From CALNZV01 sp942491115 (GTDB lineage: Bacteria; Desulfobacterota; Desulfobacteria; Desulfobacterales; UBA5852): 64,000 nt of DNA. Positions within the stretch are counted from its first letter, which is position 1. Every line of letters begins with the position of its first letter. This document shows, in pieces, positions 61,889-64,000 of the stretch. The position numbers and the translations under genes were made by a program. Below the pieces are notes generated by a model. The model worked only from the letters and a program-made list of their open reading frames with translations, ran no database searches and was not told where the DNA came from. The DNA lies in contig CALNZV010000006.1 of assembly GCA_942491115.1 (NCBI GenBank), forward strand, positions 248,001 through 312,000. The letters run 5' to 3'.

Positions 61889-63061
61889 ATGACGATCAAT
61901 CGATACGGACGCACTGTCGCCCTGTGGGCAGTGATAGCATTGGCAATCGGCGGGATGCTGATGCCGGCATCGCCCCATGCGGCGGGAACCTATAAGATTG
62001 GCGCCATCCTGGCGGTGACCGGGCCGGCATCGTTTCTCGGAGGTCCGGAAGCCCGGACCTTGGAAATGCTGGTGGAGCAGACCAATGCCGCCGGCGGTAT
62101 CAACGGCAAACCCGTCGAACTGATTATCAAGGATTCCGGCGCCAATCCGGAAAAAGCAATTTCCTTTGCCAAACAGCTGATCGAGGAGGATCAGGTTCTC
62201 GCCGTTCTCGGACCGTCCACCTCGGGAGAGACGATGAAGATCAAGAAAATCTTTGAACAGGCCCGAACCCCCCTGGTCTCCTGCGCTGCGGCGGAGGTGA
62301 TCGTCAATCCCGTGGCCACATACGTGTTCAAGACCCCTCAAAAAGATTCCTTTGCCGCCCAAAAAATCTTTCAGACCATGAAAGACATGGGCATTTCCAA
62401 GATCGCGGTACTGGCGGGGAATACCGGATTCGGCAAGGCGGGAAAGGAGCAGTTGCTCAAGATTGCCCCCGAGATGGGTATCGAGGTCGTCGAGGCGGAA
62501 GTCTACGATGCCAAATCAACGGATCTGTCGGCCGTTGTGGCCAAGATCAAGGCGAATAAGGATGTGCAGGCGGTGGTCAACTGGTCCATCGTCCCCGCCC
62601 AGGCCATCGTTGCCAAAAATATGCGCCAGGCCGGCTGGGACGTGCCCCTGTTCCAGAGCCACGGCTTCGGAAATATCAAGTATGTGGAAGCGGCAGGCGC
62701 GGCCGCTGAAGGCATCATCTTCCCGGCCGGCCGGCTGCTCGTTGCCGATCAACTGCCGGATGATCACCCCCAGAAACCCCTGTTGACCGAGTACATCGCC
62801 GCCTATGAGGGAAAGTATAAAGAGGCGGCGTCAACCTTCGGCGGTCATGCCTACGACGCCTTTATCATCGTCAAGGCCGCCATCGAAAAGGCGGGAGCGG
62901 ACAAAGCCAAGATCCGGGACGAGATAGAGAAGATCAAGGGGCTTCCGGGAACCGGAGGCGTATTCACCTTCTCGGCGGCGGATCACAACGGTCTCGACAT
63001 CGACGCATTCGAAATGATTACCGTCAAGGACGGCGCATTTGTCCCCTACGAGGGCATGTAG
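61889..63061 (+). CDS. LIV-type ABC transporter substrate-binding protein
   Basis: A 390-residue periplasmic binding protein. ATG 61889 with AAGGAGG; signal peptide 1-31 (ends PHAAG). The two-lobe fold begins YKIGAILAVTGPASFLGGPEARTLEMLVEQTNAAGGINGKPVEL, with GPSTSGET in the binding cleft and AGNTGFGKAGKEQL in lobe 2. Family members bind branched-chain or aromatic amino acids, or aryl acids. The next gene is its permease. A stem-loop at 63116-63140 separates the two, which would favour surplus of binding protein. Confidence 0.92.
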   Translation: MTINRYGRTVALWAVIALAIGGMLMPASPHAAGTYKIGAILAVTGPASFLGGPEARTLEMLVEQTNAAGGINGKPVELIIKDSGANPEKAISFAKQLIEEDQVLAVLGPSTSGETMKIKKIFEQARTPLVSCAAAEVIVNPVATYVFKTPQKDSFAAQKIFQTMKDMGISKIAVLAGNTGFGKAGKEQLLKIAPEMGIEVVEAEVYDAKSTDLSAVVAKIKANKDVQAVVNWSIVPAQAIVAKNMRQAGWDVPLFQSHGFGNIKYVEAAGAAAEGIIFPAGRLLVADQLPDDHPQKPLLTEYIAAYEGKYKEAASTFGGHAYDAFIIVKAAIEKAGADKAKIRDEIEKIKGLPGTGGVFTFSAADHNGLDIDAFEMITVKDGAFVPYEGM

Positions 63062-63115
63062 GCTCCCTGAGGGCTGAATGGCGGCAGGGGCCCGAATCCC
63101 GTTGGGTCCGTTCGA

Positions 63116-63140
63116 GGGGCCGGATGTTCTCGGCCCCTTT
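63116..63140 (+). terminator. Intercistronic stem-loop between binding protein and permease
   Basis: GGGGCCG, loop GATGTTCT, CGGCCCC, then TTT. A seven-pair GC stem with a short T-tract in the 150-base gap. Acts probably as a partial terminator or 3'-end stabiliser. Confidence 0.55.
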
Positions 63141-63211
63141 CAAACAGGGGGGATGTCCTTCGGACGGCACCCTCAACGCCGGGATGGCCGGAAGTCGCAT
63201 CAGCGGGTGAT

Positions 63212-64000
63212 ATGACTGTCGAACTGTTTATCCAATATGTGTTTGCCGGCATTACCTATGGCTCGATCTATGCCATCGTCGCCATCGGTTTCAACATTAT
63301 TTACAACACCACCGGTATCATCAATTTTGCCCAGGGCGAATTCGTCATGCTTGGAGGGATGATCTCCATCTCCCTGATTCCGTTGATGCCTCTTTACGCC
63401 GCCATTGCGGCTGCCGTAGTCATCACGATGGTTTTCGGAGCTCTTCTGGAAATTTGTTTTATCCGATGGCTCGACAATCCGGGGGTGTTGCGGATGATCA
63501 TCATCACCATCGGGCTGTCCATCCTGATCCGGGAGGCCGCCCTTCATGTCTGGGGTGAGTCCATCCGGTCGTTGCCCTATTTTGTCGGTGATGAAATCAC
63601 GACGGTGGCGGTGCTCGGCGCCCGGATTTCTCCCCAGGTCCTCTGGGTTGTCGGGGCCTGCGGCCTCATGGTGGTTTTGCTGAGCGTCTTCTTTCAAACG
63701 ACATCCGTGGGCCGGAAGATGAGAGCCTGTGCCGCCAACCGCAAGGCAGCCATTCTCTGCGGGATCAACACGAGAAACATGGTGACGCTTTCATTCATGC
63801 TCAGTGCCGGCATCGGCGCACTGGCCGGGTGCGTCATGTCACCCATCACATCGACCGGCTACGATATCGGCACGGGGCTGGCGATCAAAGGATTCACCGT
63901 GGCCATACTTGGCGGTCTCGGCAACGCCATGGCTGCCGTCGGGGCAGGGCTCCTTCTCGGCGTCCTCGAGGCCTTTTCGATATCGGTGGTGCCCCTTGCC
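63212..64000 (+). CDS. livH: LIV-type ABC transporter permease LivH (3' end cut by window)
   Basis: 263 codons, open to the window end. A polytopic protein beginning TVELFIQYVFAGITYGSIYAIVAIGFNIIYNTTGIINFAQGEFVMLGG, the standard LivH start with NFAQGEF. GLSILIREAALHVWG and the permease loop region RKMRACAANRKAAILCGINTRNM are also typical. Last visible part is KGFTVAILGGLGNAMAAVGAGLLLG. Partner permease LivM and ATPases LivG/F should lie beyond the edge. Confidence 0.93.
   Translation, partial: MTVELFIQYVFAGITYGSIYAIVAIGFNIIYNTTGIINFAQGEFVMLGGMISISLIPLMPLYAAIAAAVVITMVFGALLEICFIRWLDNPGVLRMIIITIGLSILIREAALHVWGESIRSLPYFVGDEITTVAVLGARISPQVLWVVGACGLMVVLLSVFFQTTSVGRKMRACAANRKAAILCGINTRNMVTLSFMLSAGIGALAGCVMSPITSTGYDIGTGLAIKGFTVAILGGLGNAMAAVGAGLLLGVLEAFSISVVPLA

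Overview
The window reads as a chromosomal segment of a mesophilic, GC-rich, Gram-negative anaerobe, most likely a Desulfobacterota (former Deltaproteobacteria) bacterium of the sulfate-reducer type. This placement rests on gene content, not on an alignment: a NifX-like protein, a CC/Se-motif selenoprotein, rubrerythrin next to a PerR-type regulator, VPxP-CTERM surface proteins, PqiABC/MCE envelope genes, and a PaaK-ACT-LIV transporter operon. No rRNA, CRISPR array, insertion sequence or prophage was recognised. Two tRNA genes are present (Trp-CCA and Arg-UCU).

Layout. 1-174: edge of a NifX/NifB-type cofactor-binding protein. 559-4032 (minus): compact operon of TPR protein, 52-aa protein, MerR/cobalamin-domain regulator, MFS permease and DUF2237 protein, divergent from a secreted fasciclin protein (4313-4822). 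4952-8604: secreted C11 peptidase, FAD amine oxidase, DinB-like protein and a selenoprotein gene interrupted by an in-frame UGA. 8735-13907: DHA2 exporter, caspase-TIR fusion, EamA transporter, cupredoxin-rhodanese protein, small lipoprotein. 14090-16034: two C-type-lectin-like proteins with VPxP-CTERM tails around an AT-rich, gene-poor stretch. 16959-27954: DAHP synthase, SatD-like/DUF3307 pair, argF-pyrB, esterase/ATP-grasp pair, lineage-restricted proteins, MOSC protein. 28115-33541: EamA transporter, tRNA-Trp, and a pqiA-pqiA-pqiB-pqiC lipid-transport operon. 33770-44483: rubrerythrin/PerR, exported Pcm methyltransferase with a membrane spermidine-synthase-like protein, OsmC, methyltransferase, lipoprotein, nitronate monooxygenase, hybrid histidine kinase. 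45154-57701: tRNA-Arg, sigma-32-like factor, TPR lipoprotein, LolB-like lipoprotein, RimK-like ATP-grasp, HD phosphohydrolase, UPF0280, HIT, LapA, MutS, AMIN/amidase. 57768-64000: EamA transporter, crotonase, then a Phe-rich leader peptide with a terminator ahead of paaK-ACT-livJ-livH, cut by the window end.

Most notable: (i) a candidate phenylalanine attenuator (59593-59844) in front of the phenylacetate-CoA ligase/ACT/LIV operon, pointing to control of aryl-acid or aromatic amino acid uptake and assimilation by Phe-tRNA charging; (ii) a selenoprotein gene at 8302-8604 with a SECIS-like hairpin; (iii) a MerR regulator that keeps the Wx9EH cobalamin-pocket motif but lacks the His ligand of the B12 domain; (iv) a caspase-TIR protein that lacks the caspase catalytic His.
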